From positions 496,001 through 560,000 of the forward strand of contig CAVQVR010000006.1 of NCBI GenBank assembly GCA_963717195.1: DNA of 64,000 nt, written 5' to 3'. The position numbers were made by a program, and so were the translations under genes. Positions 37,403 through 46,545 of this stretch are shown here, one piece after another. This DNA comes from JACDAE01 sp963717195. Its GTDB lineage: Bacteria > Chloroflexota > Ktedonobacteria > Ktedonobacterales > Ktedonobacteraceae. Position 1 is the first letter of the stretch; each line of letters opens with the position of its first letter. The notes below the pieces were generated by a model that had not been told where the DNA came from, did not search any database, and was given only the letters and a program-made list of their open reading frames with translations.

Positions 37403-38055
37403 TGCTATTATCTGAATTACGGGCCGAAGTCTGCCGCCTGCATGCCCTGCTACCAGCCAATAACCTGGTAGCCTGGACCAGTGGCAACATCTCCGGTCGC
37501 GATCCTGAAAGCGGTTTGATCGTAATCAAGCCCTCGGGCCTTAAATATGACCAGCTAACACCTGAGAATATGGTCGTGGTTGACAGTAATGGAAATGTGG
37601 TCGAGGGCAATCTTTCTCCATCCTCCGATACACTTTCCCATTGCTATATCTATCGTGAGCGCTCCGATGTAGGAGGTGTAGTTCACACGCATTCGCGCTA
37701 CGCCACGGCCTTCGCTGCGGTGGGGCAGAGCATTCCATGCGTATTGACCGCTATGGGCGACGAGTTCGGTGGCCCAATTCCCTGTGGAGGGTTCGCTCTC
37801 ATCGGGGGCGAGGAGATCGGGCAGGAAGTGGTACGCACACTGGAAGGTTCGCGTAGCCCCGCTGCACTACTGCAAAATCATGGCGTCTTCACTATCGGCA
37901 AAAACGCGGAGGCTGCGGTTAAAGCTGCGGTGATGACCGAGGATGTCGCCGCTACGGTCTGGCTGGCCCGCCAACTGGGTAACCCTTCGTCTATTGCACC
38001 TGACGATGTCGATAAACTCCACCACCGTTACACTCATGTATATGGCCAACGCTAA
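37402..38055 (+). CDS. araD: L-ribulose-5-phosphate 4-epimerase
   Basis: A 217-residue class II aldolase-family epimerase converting L-ribulose 5-phosphate to D-xylulose 5-phosphate. Substrate-phosphate motifs TSGNISGRD and SPSSDT and the zinc site HTHSRYATAF are present, as is the C-terminal HHRYTHVYGQ. It is coupled to araB by a one-base overlap. A 35-bp inverted repeat follows 15 bases after the stop and probably terminates the transcript. araA was not found in the window. Confidence 0.9.
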   Translation: MLLSELRAEVCRLHALLPANNLVAWTSGNISGRDPESGLIVIKPSGLKYDQLTPENMVVVDSNGNVVEGNLSPSSDTLSHCYIYRERSDVGGVVHTHSRYATAFAAVGQSIPCVLTAMGDEFGGPIPCGGFALIGGEEIGQEVVRTLEGSRSPAALLQNHGVFTIGKNAEAAVKAAVMTEDVAATVWLARQLGNPSSIAPDDVDKLHHRYTHVYGQR

Positions 38056-38069
38056 TAAATTCAATCGCC

Positions 38070-38155
38070 GTAGGGGCCACGTTTACGGCGCCCAGGTGTG
38101 TCCAATCGCATTCACGATGCTGGACACACCTGGGCGCCGTAAACGTGGCCCCTAC
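38070..38155. repeat. Perfect 35-bp inverted repeat element between araD and a convergent gene
   Basis: The arms 38070-38104 and 38121-38155 are exact complements (left arm starts GTAGGGGCCACGTTTACGG) around a 16-base loop. The outer GTAGGGGCC end resembles the repeats at 59813-59884 and 62336-62427. It sits between convergent genes and could act as a bidirectional terminator. The stop codon of the minus-strand SRPBCC gene (38152-38154) lies within its right arm. Confidence 0.75.
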
Positions 38156-38613
38156 ATATGCTTCTCAAGATTCTTGAAGAAGTGATCAAGCGCACCTTTG
38201 ACAGCTGTCTTGATCACAAATTCTGGCGTTACTGCTATCTTGCCTCCCAGAGTGGCAGTGGTAACATAGTTGATGGTTGTTTCTGGACCCTCATCGACCA
38301 GAGCAACGATGCACCTGGCATCAATAGAGCCAACCGAGCTACTAGGAGAACACATCAGTACAAGATGCGACGGCTCGATAAGATCTTCAGGCTTGACAAA
38401 GATCTCGTAGCGCCCATTCATGCCAGGAAAACTAGGAGAAATCACCAGCCTAATATGACTGCCTTCCTCAGGAGCCCATGGCATCTCTGCATATTCGGCC
38501 TCACTACATCCCGGCACGCTCTCTTTAAGGACCCTTGGATTGAGCAACGCTTGAAACACCTGCCTCTGACCTGCTTTGATTTTCTGCGATCCTACAATTT
38601 CCACTTCCCACAC
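38152..38613 (-). CDS. SRPBCC/CoxG-like protein
   Basis: A 153-residue START-like domain of the CoxG subfamily (MWEVEIVGSQKI..., FQALLNPRVLKESVPGCSEA, GPETTINYVTTATLGGKIA). Family members bind hydrophobic ligands or help carbon-monoxide dehydrogenase biogenesis. No CO dehydrogenase genes are nearby. The last residues (KNLEKHM) and the stop come from the terminal part of the adjacent inverted repeat, so the natural C-terminus may have been altered by insertion. Confidence 0.75.
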   Translation of the reverse strand: MWEVEIVGSQKIKAGQRQVFQALLNPRVLKESVPGCSEAEYAEMPWAPEEGSHIRLVISPSFPGMNGRYEIFVKPEDLIEPSHLVLMCSPSSSVGSIDARCIVALVDEGPETTINYVTTATLGGKIAVTPEFVIKTAVKGALDHFFKNLEKHM

Positions 38614-38954
38614 TCATCCTTTCTACATCTTACTCAACTACTTTTTCCCGCATACAGAGGGATTTTTGTATCGTCGGTCTGATCACGAACGTTCCATGAT
38701 AGAGACCATAACACCAGTAAGTGCTTTCATAATAATAGACACATATCAATAAGGCAAATCGTGCAGTAATGAAGTACTAAGCTTTTCTTTCTGAGGCTTG
38801 CCTTCTTTGAGAAAACCCAGATATCAGCCAGTTAGAAATGCTGATACAATAACTTTAGCGTCAAGTGGAGCTTTGTCATCACTGAATCAATTCAAATTGC
38901 GATTTTATAAGATGCTCTCCTGGCAAGGGGGAGTATGGAGAAACCATAGATAAG
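38614..38954. other. Divergent intergenic region, nothing recognised
   Basis: This stretch separates the SRPBCC gene (minus) from the phosphoesterase gene (plus) and should hold both promoters. No clear -35/-10 pair, repeat or small gene was identified. GGGGGAGTATGGAG, about 15 bases before the phosphoesterase start, could serve as its ribosome binding region. Confidence 0.4.
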
Positions 38955-39833
38955 ATGCCTATTACAAGACGCACCTTCTTAAAAGGAACGGTTGCTACAA
39001 CATTTGGCTTCAGCGCAACAGGTGCTGGAACCCTGTATTATGCATACAACATTGAACCAACATGGTTTGATATTACGCACCAGCAATTTTCTTTGCCACG
39101 CCTCTCAAAAGCGTTTCATGGCTATCGAATAGTGCATATTACTGATATCCATTCAGATGATACATTTATGACGGCTGGACGCGTGGCGGGTCTGGTAGAA
39201 ACGATCAATACACTAAAGGCAGACCTGATCGCAATTACGGGAGATTTTGTCACTGTCTACCGACCAGATCTGAAAGCTACCTTGTCGCATTTAAGTAAGC
39301 TGCAAGCAAAGGATGGCGTCTTTGGAGTGCTGGGCAATCATGATCATCCCGCTGGAGTTGAATGGATACGTGGGTGTTTGCAAGCCGGGCACGTGCAGGA
39401 ACTCAATAATAAAACTCACACACTACAACGGGGAGATCAGATGTTGCACTTCGTTGGCATGGACGATCTCTGGCCGGCGAACTATGGGACGCCAGCACCG
39501 ATCTGGACACATCTGCCATTGTTAAATCAATTAACGGCGTCTCTTCCAACGGCGGGTGTGGCGATATTGCTTGTACACGAGCCCGACTTTGTTGAGGTGG
39601 CCGCTTATAATAAGCGCTTCGACCTTCAGCTTTCTGGTCATTCTCATGGTGGGCAGGTACGCATTCCTTTTCGCGGGCCACTGATGCTCCCACCGTTAAG
39701 CCATAAATATCCTAAGGGGCTTTATTCTGTTGGCAACACGCTCCTCTATACGAATCGTGGCCTTGGAATGCAGCCACCTCTATTGCGTTTCAACTGTCGA
39801 CCTGAGATAGCTGTTATGGATCTTTATCCCTGA
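38955..39833 (+). CDS. Tat-exported metallophosphoesterase (YkuE/calcineurin-like)
   Basis: A 292-residue protein with a twin-arginine signal (ITRRTFLKGTVATTFGFSA). The calcineurin-like metal-binding motifs are in order: HITDIHSDD, AITGDFV, LGNHDHP, VHEPDF and SGHSHGGQ. YkuE-like enzymes act outside the membrane, for example on UDP-diacylglucosamine-type or phosphorylated lipids and wall components. The exact substrate is unknown. It converges with ctaA, the two stops being two bases apart. Confidence 0.85.
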   Translation: MPITRRTFLKGTVATTFGFSATGAGTLYYAYNIEPTWFDITHQQFSLPRLSKAFHGYRIVHITDIHSDDTFMTAGRVAGLVETINTLKADLIAITGDFVTVYRPDLKATLSHLSKLQAKDGVFGVLGNHDHPAGVEWIRGCLQAGHVQELNNKTHTLQRGDQMLHFVGMDDLWPANYGTPAPIWTHLPLLNQLTASLPTAGVAILLVHEPDFVEVAAYNKRFDLQLSGHSHGGQVRIPFRGPLMLPPLSHKYPKGLYSVGNTLLYTNRGLGMQPPLLRFNCRPEIAVMDLYP

Positions 39834-39835
39834 TA

Positions 39836-40816
39836 CTATGATACTGTATTCAGTTCCAATTGTTGACTCATCTTACCTTGTTCTACCTTACTTCTCTTCC
39901 AGGGCCAGCCAAGCTGCATGCACAGATAGCATAGCACTGCAAAGAAAATCGTGATGATGGTTGTGTGGACAAGCGCGACCAGCAGTTGACCCTGAGTCAC
40001 TACCGCTATCATACCACTGACCGCCTGTAGCGTGATCAAGATGAATGCCCACCATGCACCACGCACGATATCCCGACGCTTGCGGTAGTGACGGATAGCA
40101 ACGATCAAGAAAGCGAGGATCAGAAACCAGAGCAAAGCTGCGACATAGCGATGAAGTATCTGGATGCCTGCTAACGAAGAGAAGTTGGGCAGATAGGTGG
40201 AACCACAACCTGGCAGTTGTGTGCCACAACCGGTGACCGCCCCCGTATGGGCCACTAATGCTCCGGTATAGACAATGATATACGTGTAGACAACCAGCCC
40301 CCATATAGAAAGCTGAAACCTTTGAGACGTCGGAGCCACCTTCTCCGGTACCTGCTGTTGGTCTCTGTTTATCTGGAAGAGACGGATCGTGAGCAAAACG
40401 ACGCTGGCAAATGCTATAAGAGAGAGTCCGAAGTGGATTGAGAGCAGTATATTTAATGCGAACGTCCCTTCATAGATCACGGTCAGAGCACCTAATACTC
40501 CCTGCAACACCACAAAAAATATGCTCAAGAAGCTAAGCAATTTGACAAGAAAATCCCGCCAATAGAACAGACAGGCAGCGATAGTAAGAATTAACACTAA
40601 CAAGCCATCTGCGCTCGCTGCGACGCGGTGACTATACTCAATCACCCCTGCAATAGTGAGCGTACCTGGAATGATCTGACCATGACAGAAAGGCCAGGAA
40701 TTTCCGCATCCTTGCCCGGAACCACTGTTAGTCACAAGCACACCCAGCAATAGCATAAAATACGAGCCAATAGAGGTGATAACGGCAAGTATTCTTACAA
40801 GAAGACGCATATTCAC
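39836..40816 (-). CDS. ctaA: Heme A synthase (COX15/CtaA family)
   Basis: A 326-residue, eight-helix membrane protein that oxidises the heme O methyl group for cytochrome aa3. The duplicated four-helix halves each carry a histidine pair: YSHRVAA and SIHFGLS, then ILHRYVAA and LVHTTI. The loop cysteine pairs CGNSWPFC and CGTQLPGC are the disulfide sites of the bacterial type. The start is GTG at 40816 with AGGGGAAC upstream; an ATG two codons later is possible. No ctaB or oxidase genes are adjacent. Confidence 0.88.
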   Translation of the reverse strand: MNMRLLVRILAVITSIGSYFMLLLGVLVTNSGSGQGCGNSWPFCHGQIIPGTLTIAGVIEYSHRVAASADGLLVLILTIAACLFYWRDFLVKLLSFLSIFFVVLQGVLGALTVIYEGTFALNILLSIHFGLSLIAFASVVLLTIRLFQINRDQQQVPEKVAPTSQRFQLSIWGLVVYTYIIVYTGALVAHTGAVTGCGTQLPGCGSTYLPNFSSLAGIQILHRYVAALLWFLILAFLIVAIRHYRKRRDIVRGAWWAFILITLQAVSGMIAVVTQGQLLVALVHTTIITIFFAVLCYLCMQLGWPWKRSKVEQGKMSQQLELNTVS

Positions 40817-40930
40817 GTTTTTGTTCCCCTGGTTCTCTGGACAATTTTATTCTAGTAAATAGAAACCATGATCACAAATCAGGTCTAGTAGAGATCATAG
40901 CGAAAGATTGGCAAGATGTCAAAGCCTGAA

Positions 40931-41302
40931 TTAGAGGTACTTTGCAACCAGCGCTAATAGCTCATCCACATCAAAGGGTTTCGCCAGGAAGTCATCCGCA
41001 CCTACTTCTTTGACAGATTGTTTCGCGTTGGGGTGGGCAGAGATCATAATAATTGGGATGTGCCTGGTCTCTTGCTGGCTCTTTAGTTTTTGGCAGATTG
41101 TGCGCCCATCCTTGCCAGAAAGAAGGACATCCAGGATTATAAGATCTGGGAGATTTTCGTTCGTATCCGGCAGATTTTCTGCATATTCGCCCTTCTCTGT
41201 TGCCGTCACATCATACCCCTCATCTTCCAAAGTCATCTGGAGCGCATCTAGAACATCTGGATCGTCATCAACGACCGCAATCTTTTTCGTATCAGGGTTC
41301 AT
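40931..41302 (-). CDS. Single-domain response regulator (CheY-like)
   Basis: A 123-residue receiver domain. The acidic pair is VVDDDPD, the phosphorylation site is Asp in LIILDVLLSGKDG, and the switch lysine is in LAKPFDVDE. There is no output domain. It lies 44 bases after the histidine kinase gene on the same strand, so the two form an operon and likely a phosphorelay pair. It probably controls through protein contact. Confidence 0.9.
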   Translation of the reverse strand: MNPDTKKIAVVDDDPDVLDALQMTLEDEGYDVTATEKGEYAENLPDTNENLPDLIILDVLLSGKDGRTICQKLKSQQETRHIPIIMISAHPNAKQSVKEVGADDFLAKPFDVDELLALVAKYL

Positions 41303-41346
41303 ACACCTATACTTCCTAATATTGCACTTTCTAATATAAAGAATAA

Positions 41347-43008
41347 TCAGGGAGTTTCTATATTATCAGACGTGTAAGGCAACGTAAAGCAAAACATTGA
41401 CCCCTTCCCCTTCTCGCTGATTACACGCATCGTGCCACCATGCTTTACAACAATTTCATGCGCGATATGCAAACCGATGCCTAGTCCGGGATAGGTTCTT
41501 CCTTCCAGGTCATTGACGCGGTAAAAACGATCGAAAATGTGCTGCTGATGTTCTTTGGCGATGCCGATGCCAAAATCCTGCACGCTTACGACAGCCATTT
41601 CTTGCTCCTGCGCGACATGCACAAGTACTGTATCCGCCTCCGGTGAATACTTGATCGCATTGATCAGCAGATTGGTGAGAACCTGCCCGATGCGCTCTTT
41701 ATCTCCCCAGAGAGGTAAAGCACTCTTGCCCTCAACGCGAATGGTATGATGGAGAGAGGTTGCCTGAACATATTCGACGGTTTCTGCAATAACCTCGTTC
41801 AGATCGAATGCTTCCTGCCGAAATGTGACTTTGCCCAGCTCTAATTTGGATACATCCAGTAAATCCTCGATCAACAAGGTTAATTTCGCAATCTGTGCAT
41901 CCATTTTCATTAATGCATGAGCAAGATTTTCTTCACCTTGCCTGACAAGGCGTTTAAGCAGAACCTGCGTATACATCTTGAGACTGGTAACAGGTGTCCT
42001 CAATTCATGGGAAGCCGTCGCAATAAACTCGTCGCGCAAGCGAATAGCATTTTGAGCTTCTTTATAGAGATGCGCATTATCAAGTGCCAGGGCGATGCGC
42101 CGTGCCACCTCCTGAGCAAACAATAGATCATCATAGGTGTAATGGCGATAAGGTTGAATAGAGGACAAGGTGATCGCACCAATGGTATTTCCACGCGCGA
42201 TGAGTGGAACACCCATATATGACCGCAAGCTGAGCGCATTGACAATAGCAAAGAGTTCTGGATTATCGCGTGTCGTCTCCAACACATCTTGTGAAACAAC
42301 CGAAATTAATTCTGCCTGCCCTGTTGCCAGGATTTTCTGCAAGCCATGGGTGCTACTGCTCCGGTCTTTATACTGTTCATAAAGAGCCTGCACAAGCCTG
42401 TTTTTCTCAGGATCCACATGGTTGACAGTAATCTCTTTGATTTGCCGCTGCTCGTCTAATAGAGCAATACGGCAGTAATCAGCCTGTGTAGGAACAAGCA
42501 ACTGAGCAATTTCATAGAGCGTAATTTGATGATCAAGAGAAGAGACAAGCAATGTGCTGACATCATTGAGTAGTTGTAGGCGTTCCTCAGCAAGTTTACG
42601 AGCGGTGATATCGCGAAAATTGCCGACAAGAGCCTTCACATCTGGATTGTGAAGCAAGTTCGTTCCTGTTCCCTCAAACCAGCGCCATGATCCATCTTTG
42701 CAGCGCAAACGATACTCAGCACTCAAACTCTTGCCGGGAAATTGCCGAATCTCATAATAGATCCCTTGCAGAACAGGAAGATCATCAGTATGCACGAGGG
42801 CAAGAGATGACAAATCAACGAACTCGTCAGGAGTATAACCCAGGGCGGGAGTAATAGACAAACTCACATAGGTCACAATCCCTTCGGCATTAGCAAGCAT
42901 GATAACATCGGAATTATGCTCAATAAGAGCTCGAAACCTTCTTTCGCTCTGACTCAGAGCTTCCTGGGAATCAGGCGGAAGGCCCTCTTTTTCAGCGTGT
43001 GTCGACAT
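41347..43008 (-). CDS. Soluble PAS-GAF sensor histidine kinase
   Basis: A 553-residue protein with no membrane segment. An N-terminal PAS domain (about 25-135, FRALIEHNSDVIMLANAEGI and a PAC-like RDITARKLAEERL), a GAF domain (about 150-310, SYMGVPLIARGNTIGAITLS) and the HisKA H-box (ATASHELRTPVTSLK) precede the HATPase domain (NLLINAIKYSP, DFGIGIAKEH, GLGIGLHIAHEIV). The active-site His and ATP-lid motifs are intact. It reads a cytoplasmic or diffusible signal, possibly redox or ligand, and likely passes phosphate to the adjacent receiver. Confidence 0.9.
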   Translation of the reverse strand: MSTHAEKEGLPPDSQEALSQSERRFRALIEHNSDVIMLANAEGIVTYVSLSITPALGYTPDEFVDLSSLALVHTDDLPVLQGIYYEIRQFPGKSLSAEYRLRCKDGSWRWFEGTGTNLLHNPDVKALVGNFRDITARKLAEERLQLLNDVSTLLVSSLDHQITLYEIAQLLVPTQADYCRIALLDEQRQIKEITVNHVDPEKNRLVQALYEQYKDRSSSTHGLQKILATGQAELISVVSQDVLETTRDNPELFAIVNALSLRSYMGVPLIARGNTIGAITLSSIQPYRHYTYDDLLFAQEVARRIALALDNAHLYKEAQNAIRLRDEFIATASHELRTPVTSLKMYTQVLLKRLVRQGEENLAHALMKMDAQIAKLTLLIEDLLDVSKLELGKVTFRQEAFDLNEVIAETVEYVQATSLHHTIRVEGKSALPLWGDKERIGQVLTNLLINAIKYSPEADTVLVHVAQEQEMAVVSVQDFGIGIAKEHQQHIFDRFYRVNDLEGRTYPGLGIGLHIAHEIVVKHGGTMRVISEKGKGSMFCFTLPYTSDNIETP

Positions 43009-43379
43009 TTGCGCTTACCTCGATACGGTACAAGTCTTTGCCAACAGCACTATAACATTTTTGCTCTGTTTAGACAACATGAACTATATGAACCTTAGCC
43101 CGGAAGCAGTCTGCACATTGACATTCACAAATAGCGTGCTATAGTATACAACAATCATTCTTTTAGGGGGAAGATGGTAATCACCTGTTCTCGTAAAGAA
43201 CAGCCAAAGCACAGGGAAGAGCTTTGACTGTGTTCGTCCCAACTCTCGTTGCCACATCAAGCCCTTCCATAGTCTTGGAGATGCTTCAAAGATCTGATTT
43301 AGCGGAACAAAAGCACAGATGGATTCCTCTAAGGCCAACAACAACGATGTTTCTATCTTGATAAAGAAGAAAGGATTCT
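43009..43379. other. Intergenic region upstream of the arabinanase gene
   Basis: It lies between the divergent kinase and arabinanase genes. It should contain both promoters; GCGTGCTATAGTATAC near 43135 is promoter-like. No small gene or strong repeat was seen. The arabinanase start follows AAAGGATTCT at 43370-43379. Confidence 0.4.
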
Positions 43380-44822
43380 ATGAAACGTTCTATTACGATC
43401 ACAGTGATCCTCATTGCGCTCATCAGTCTGAGCGTGGCTATGTGGCCTCACAAGAGCGCCTTCGCCGCGTCAACGCTCGACGTAACCCATAATTACAAGA
43501 TCGTCAACCAGAACAGCGGATTGGTTCTCAGCATTTCGGGTGCCTCCAAAACCGGGGGAGCTAACGCCCTTCAGGGGGCCGACAGCGGCTCACCCGATCT
43601 CCTCTGGCACTTTATATCTGATGGTGGTGGCAATTACAAGATCGAGAACATGAACAGTCGTGAGGTACTGGGCATCCGTGGTGGCGTCACAACAGCAGGA
43701 ACTCCCGCACTACAGTGGGCCGACAACGGCACACCCGATCACCTCTGGCAGTTCGTCAGTGCAGGCAATGGATACTACAAGATCGTCAACCAGAACAGCG
43801 GATTGGTTCTCGGCATTTCGGGTGCCTCCAAAACTGCTGGTGCCAGCGCCCTTCAGTGGACCGACAACGGTACACCCGATCACCTCTGGAAACTGGTCGA
43901 GGCGGGAACAAGCTATCCCAACCCTGTCGGCCTCTCCGGCGATATCACTGTCCGCGACCCATCCATGATCAAGACTAGCAATGGAACCTACTACGTCTTC
44001 AGCACCAGCATTGCCACTCCCTATAAAGGGCTTGAAATGCGCTCCTCTACGGATCGCATTCACTTTAGCAATGCAGGGTTTGTATTCAAAACCCTCCCCT
44101 CCTGGACCAATGCTTATGATGGTAACACTGGCAATTTCTGGGCACCAGATATCTCGTATCATAACGGGAAGTACTGGCTCTACTATGCCGTCTCAACGTT
44201 CGGCTCCGAGCACTCCGCTATCGGACTTGCTACCAGTACGACGGCTGCACCCGGCAGTTGGGCAGATCAGGGCATCGTCTTCACCTCTGATTCCAGCTCT
44301 GGCTTTAACGCCATCGATCCCGCCCTGGTCATAGATGGATCCGGCCAGTACTGGCTCTCGTTAGGCTCCTTCTGGGATGGCATCCATCTCATTCAGATCG
44401 ATCCGACAACTGGCAAGCAATTGGGATCTAATCACACCTTCTACCATCTCGCGGAACGCCTGATTACGAGCCACGGAATTGAAGCATCCTACATCTACCC
44501 CCACGGCGGCTACTACTACCTGTTTGCCTCAGTAGACACGTGTTGCGATGCCAATGCAACCTATCACATCATTGTAGGACGCGCGACTAACATCACCGGT
44601 CCCTACATTGATGAAGGTGACATTAATATGCTCCAGGGTGGTGGCACCATCGTACTTAGCACCCACAACAACATTACTGGACCTGGCGGCGAATCAGTAA
44701 TGCATGATGGCGACAACGATCTTATCGACTACCAGTATCACGACGCCAATAATGGCGGCTCACCCACATTCGGCATAAGCCTACTTGGCTGGGACGCCCA
44801 GGGCTTCCCGTACATCAGTTAG
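43380..44822 (+). CDS. Secreted GH43 arabinanase with N-terminal ricin-type lectin domain
   Basis: A 480-residue protein. A signal peptide (MKRSITITVILIALISLSVA, cleavage near AFA-AS) is followed by a three-unit ricin B-like trefoil with QW-type repeats (NYKIVNQNSGLVLSISGAS, YYKIVNQNSGLVLGISGAS, LQWTDNGTPDHLW). The C-terminal five-bladed GH43 domain has the expected catalytic residues: Asp193 in VRDPSM, Asp313 in NAIDPAL and Glu368 in GIEASYIY, with FWAPDISY. Closest by pattern are endo-1,5-alpha-L-arabinanases. It would release arabinose or oligomers for the AraB/AraD pathway nearby. A strong hairpin terminator follows. Confidence 0.9.
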   Translation: MKRSITITVILIALISLSVAMWPHKSAFAASTLDVTHNYKIVNQNSGLVLSISGASKTGGANALQGADSGSPDLLWHFISDGGGNYKIENMNSREVLGIRGGVTTAGTPALQWADNGTPDHLWQFVSAGNGYYKIVNQNSGLVLGISGASKTAGASALQWTDNGTPDHLWKLVEAGTSYPNPVGLSGDITVRDPSMIKTSNGTYYVFSTSIATPYKGLEMRSSTDRIHFSNAGFVFKTLPSWTNAYDGNTGNFWAPDISYHNGKYWLYYAVSTFGSEHSAIGLATSTTAAPGSWADQGIVFTSDSSSGFNAIDPALVIDGSGQYWLSLGSFWDGIHLIQIDPTTGKQLGSNHTFYHLAERLITSHGIEASYIYPHGGYYYLFASVDTCCDANATYHIIVGRATNITGPYIDEGDINMLQGGGTIVLSTHNNITGPGGESVMHDGDNDLIDYQYHDANNGGSPTFGISLLGWDAQGFPYIS

Positions 44823-44833
44823 AAACGGCTCTA

Positions 44834-44878
44834 TACAAGAGGACAGCCGATCTCTTTTGGATCGGCTGTCCTCTTGTA
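44834..44878 (+). terminator. Strong hairpin terminator after the arabinanase gene
   Basis: A perfect 19-bp stem (44834-44852 with 44860-44878; left arm TACAAGAGGACAGCCGATC) with a 7-base loop, followed by TTTTC. It begins 12 bases past the arabinanase stop and lies before the convergent DinB-like gene, so it may act in both directions. Confidence 0.8.
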
Positions 44879-44902
44879 TTTTCAGCTCCAGCATTCTTCT
44901 TT

Positions 44903-45474
44903 TTATTTGTGAGAGCGTGCTGCATAAGCCTGACGCATAATCTCACGAAGCTGCTCAAGATGAGAATCCTCATGAAAGAGTCCGACCAGGAAACGGGAGA
45001 CCGCATTGAATTGACCAAATGAAAGTTCTTGAATAAGGTCCACGTGCGGCTCATCGGGCCATGTCTCCAGGAACGCCAGGCGTATACGACGACTCTCCGC
45101 CAGGCGCTGATGAAGCTGAGCAACCGTCTTTACTGTTTCCCATGGAGTCTCATAGCGTGTGAACGGCCCTCTACGGCCAGGCCACGTGCAAGCGACGAGG
45201 AGAGAGCGGCACCCTCTTCTGAAGATGCGGTCGCATGTACAATGACATGCCCGAGAGTCCAGGCCAGATCCAGGTCCTCAGGCTTCCCAAAGGTATCTTT
45301 AGCCTGAGGGTCAACTGGCACAAAAACGACATCGGCGTCAGTCGCACTGGCAATAATGTCGAGTTCTGTATCGATCATCTCATTGGTATACTTCTGTAAA
45401 TCAGCCTTCGTCAAACCCTTCGAAAACTCTGCGAAGGTCTGAGAGTGATTTTTGATTGGTGTGAAATCGAGCAT
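44903..45474 (-). pseudogene. DinB-superfamily protein, frameshifted
   Basis: The start at 45472-45474 has CAAGGAGTAAAC directly upstream (MLDFTPIKNHSQTFAEF). The first frame reads DLAWTLGHVIVHATASSEEG, the DinB-type His helix, and stops at 45130 after EGRSHAMRLHGKQ. The homologous continuation is in the next frame from about 45175 (FTRYETPWETVKTVAQLHQR, GLFHEDSHLEQLREIMRQ) to a TAA at 44903-44905. The metal-binding histidines of the fold are present in both parts. One base change near 45165-45180, in AGAGGGCC, would restore about 190 codons. It may be a real pseudogene or a sequencing error. Confidence 0.7.
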
Positions 45475-45601
45475 GTTTACTCCTTGAAAAATAGGGAAAT
45501 TGACAGGGATCACATTTCCTCAAAAGCTTGTCTTTCCATCTCTCCCTGCATTTACTAGAAACACAGGAACCAGCTAGAATTATTTCCTACTTTTTTCCCT
45601 C

Positions 45602-45646
45602 TTGACATTTGAAGAACTATGCAGTAAAATTATGACTATACAGTCA
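45602..45646 (+). promoter_or_regulatory. Promoter and probable TetR operator
   Basis: TTGACA at 45602-45607 and TAAAAT at 45625-45630 have exact 17-base spacing. Immediately downstream, TGACTATACAGTCA (45633-45646) is a 5-bp inverted repeat with a 4-base spacer, placed where a bound repressor would block transcription. This suggests autoregulation of the TetR gene and perhaps control of the downstream exporter. Confidence 0.7.
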
Positions 45647-45743
45647 CGGTAGTTAATACTGGTCACAAAATTAACAATAGGTCACAAAATATTGCCAGAT
45701 CATCCTTGACTGAGCACATATGCATTTAGCAAAGAGGCTTTCC

Positions 45744-46370
45744 ATGCAAACAATTCATACATTGAAAGAAAAACAGCGCCAGGAACGCGAAGAACTCATC
45801 ATCCAGGCTGCGGAAGAAGTGCTACTGGAAAAAGGCTATTATGAGACTTCCATGGATGAGATTGCTGCTCGCGTTGGTATTGCGAAAGGCACGATCTATA
45901 AACACTTTCCTGGCAAGGAAGAGCTGGTATTAGGTATCTTCAAACGAGACATTCAGGCACTTCTGCAAGGAATTGATAATGTTATCGACAAAGAGCTGAC
46001 GCCAGGCGCAAAACTCAAGGCACTCCTACTATTCATGTATGCAGATTTCTTTAGCAAACAAACACAATTACTTGCATCCATGTACAATGGCATAGACCTG
46101 AAACGCCTGCTCGCCGAAAAAGGGGGATGCATGAGTGACCTGTGGGAGAACCTGGTTGCCCGCGTAAAGCAATTGCTTGAAGACGGGAAAGCGGCAGGCG
46201 AATTTGACGCCTCCATTCCCACAAAAGTTATGCTACTCTCGTTTTTCAGCATGTTTTCGCCAAAAGTATATGATCGTATGTTGTTGGGAGACGATATCTC
46301 CCGCGAAGATGCCATCAACTACCTGTGGCATATCTACGTCAACGGGATAGCCAGCAACAGAGCAAAGTAA
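45744..46370 (+). CDS. TetR-family transcriptional regulator
   Basis: A 208-residue protein. The ATG at 45744 follows AAAGAGGCTTTCC; an upstream ATG at 45720 lacks a binding site. The N-terminal helix-turn-helix is canonical (YETSMDEIAARVGIAKGTIYKHFPGKEELV). The C-terminal ligand-binding region is family-variable. It is followed on the same strand by a DHA2-type multidrug exporter gene after 175 bases, so it probably represses drug efflux until a ligand binds. Confidence 0.88.
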   Translation: MQTIHTLKEKQRQEREELIIQAAEEVLLEKGYYETSMDEIAARVGIAKGTIYKHFPGKEELVLGIFKRDIQALLQGIDNVIDKELTPGAKLKALLLFMYADFFSKQTQLLASMYNGIDLKRLLAEKGGCMSDLWENLVARVKQLLEDGKAAGEFDASIPTKVMLLSFFSMFSPKVYDRMLLGDDISREDAINYLWHIYVNGIASNRAK

Positions 46371-46545
46371 AAACTTTCATCTTCCAAATTATAGATGTAT
46401 TTCTATCTTTGCATAAGTTACTGATGATCTGTCTTATGCCGATAACATACACTATAACGATCCTATCAGGAAGAGTGTAATTACATCAATAGTGATTTAA
46501 ATAATCACATGTTCTCTAAATCTTCTTACAGAAGGAGTTTTTTCA

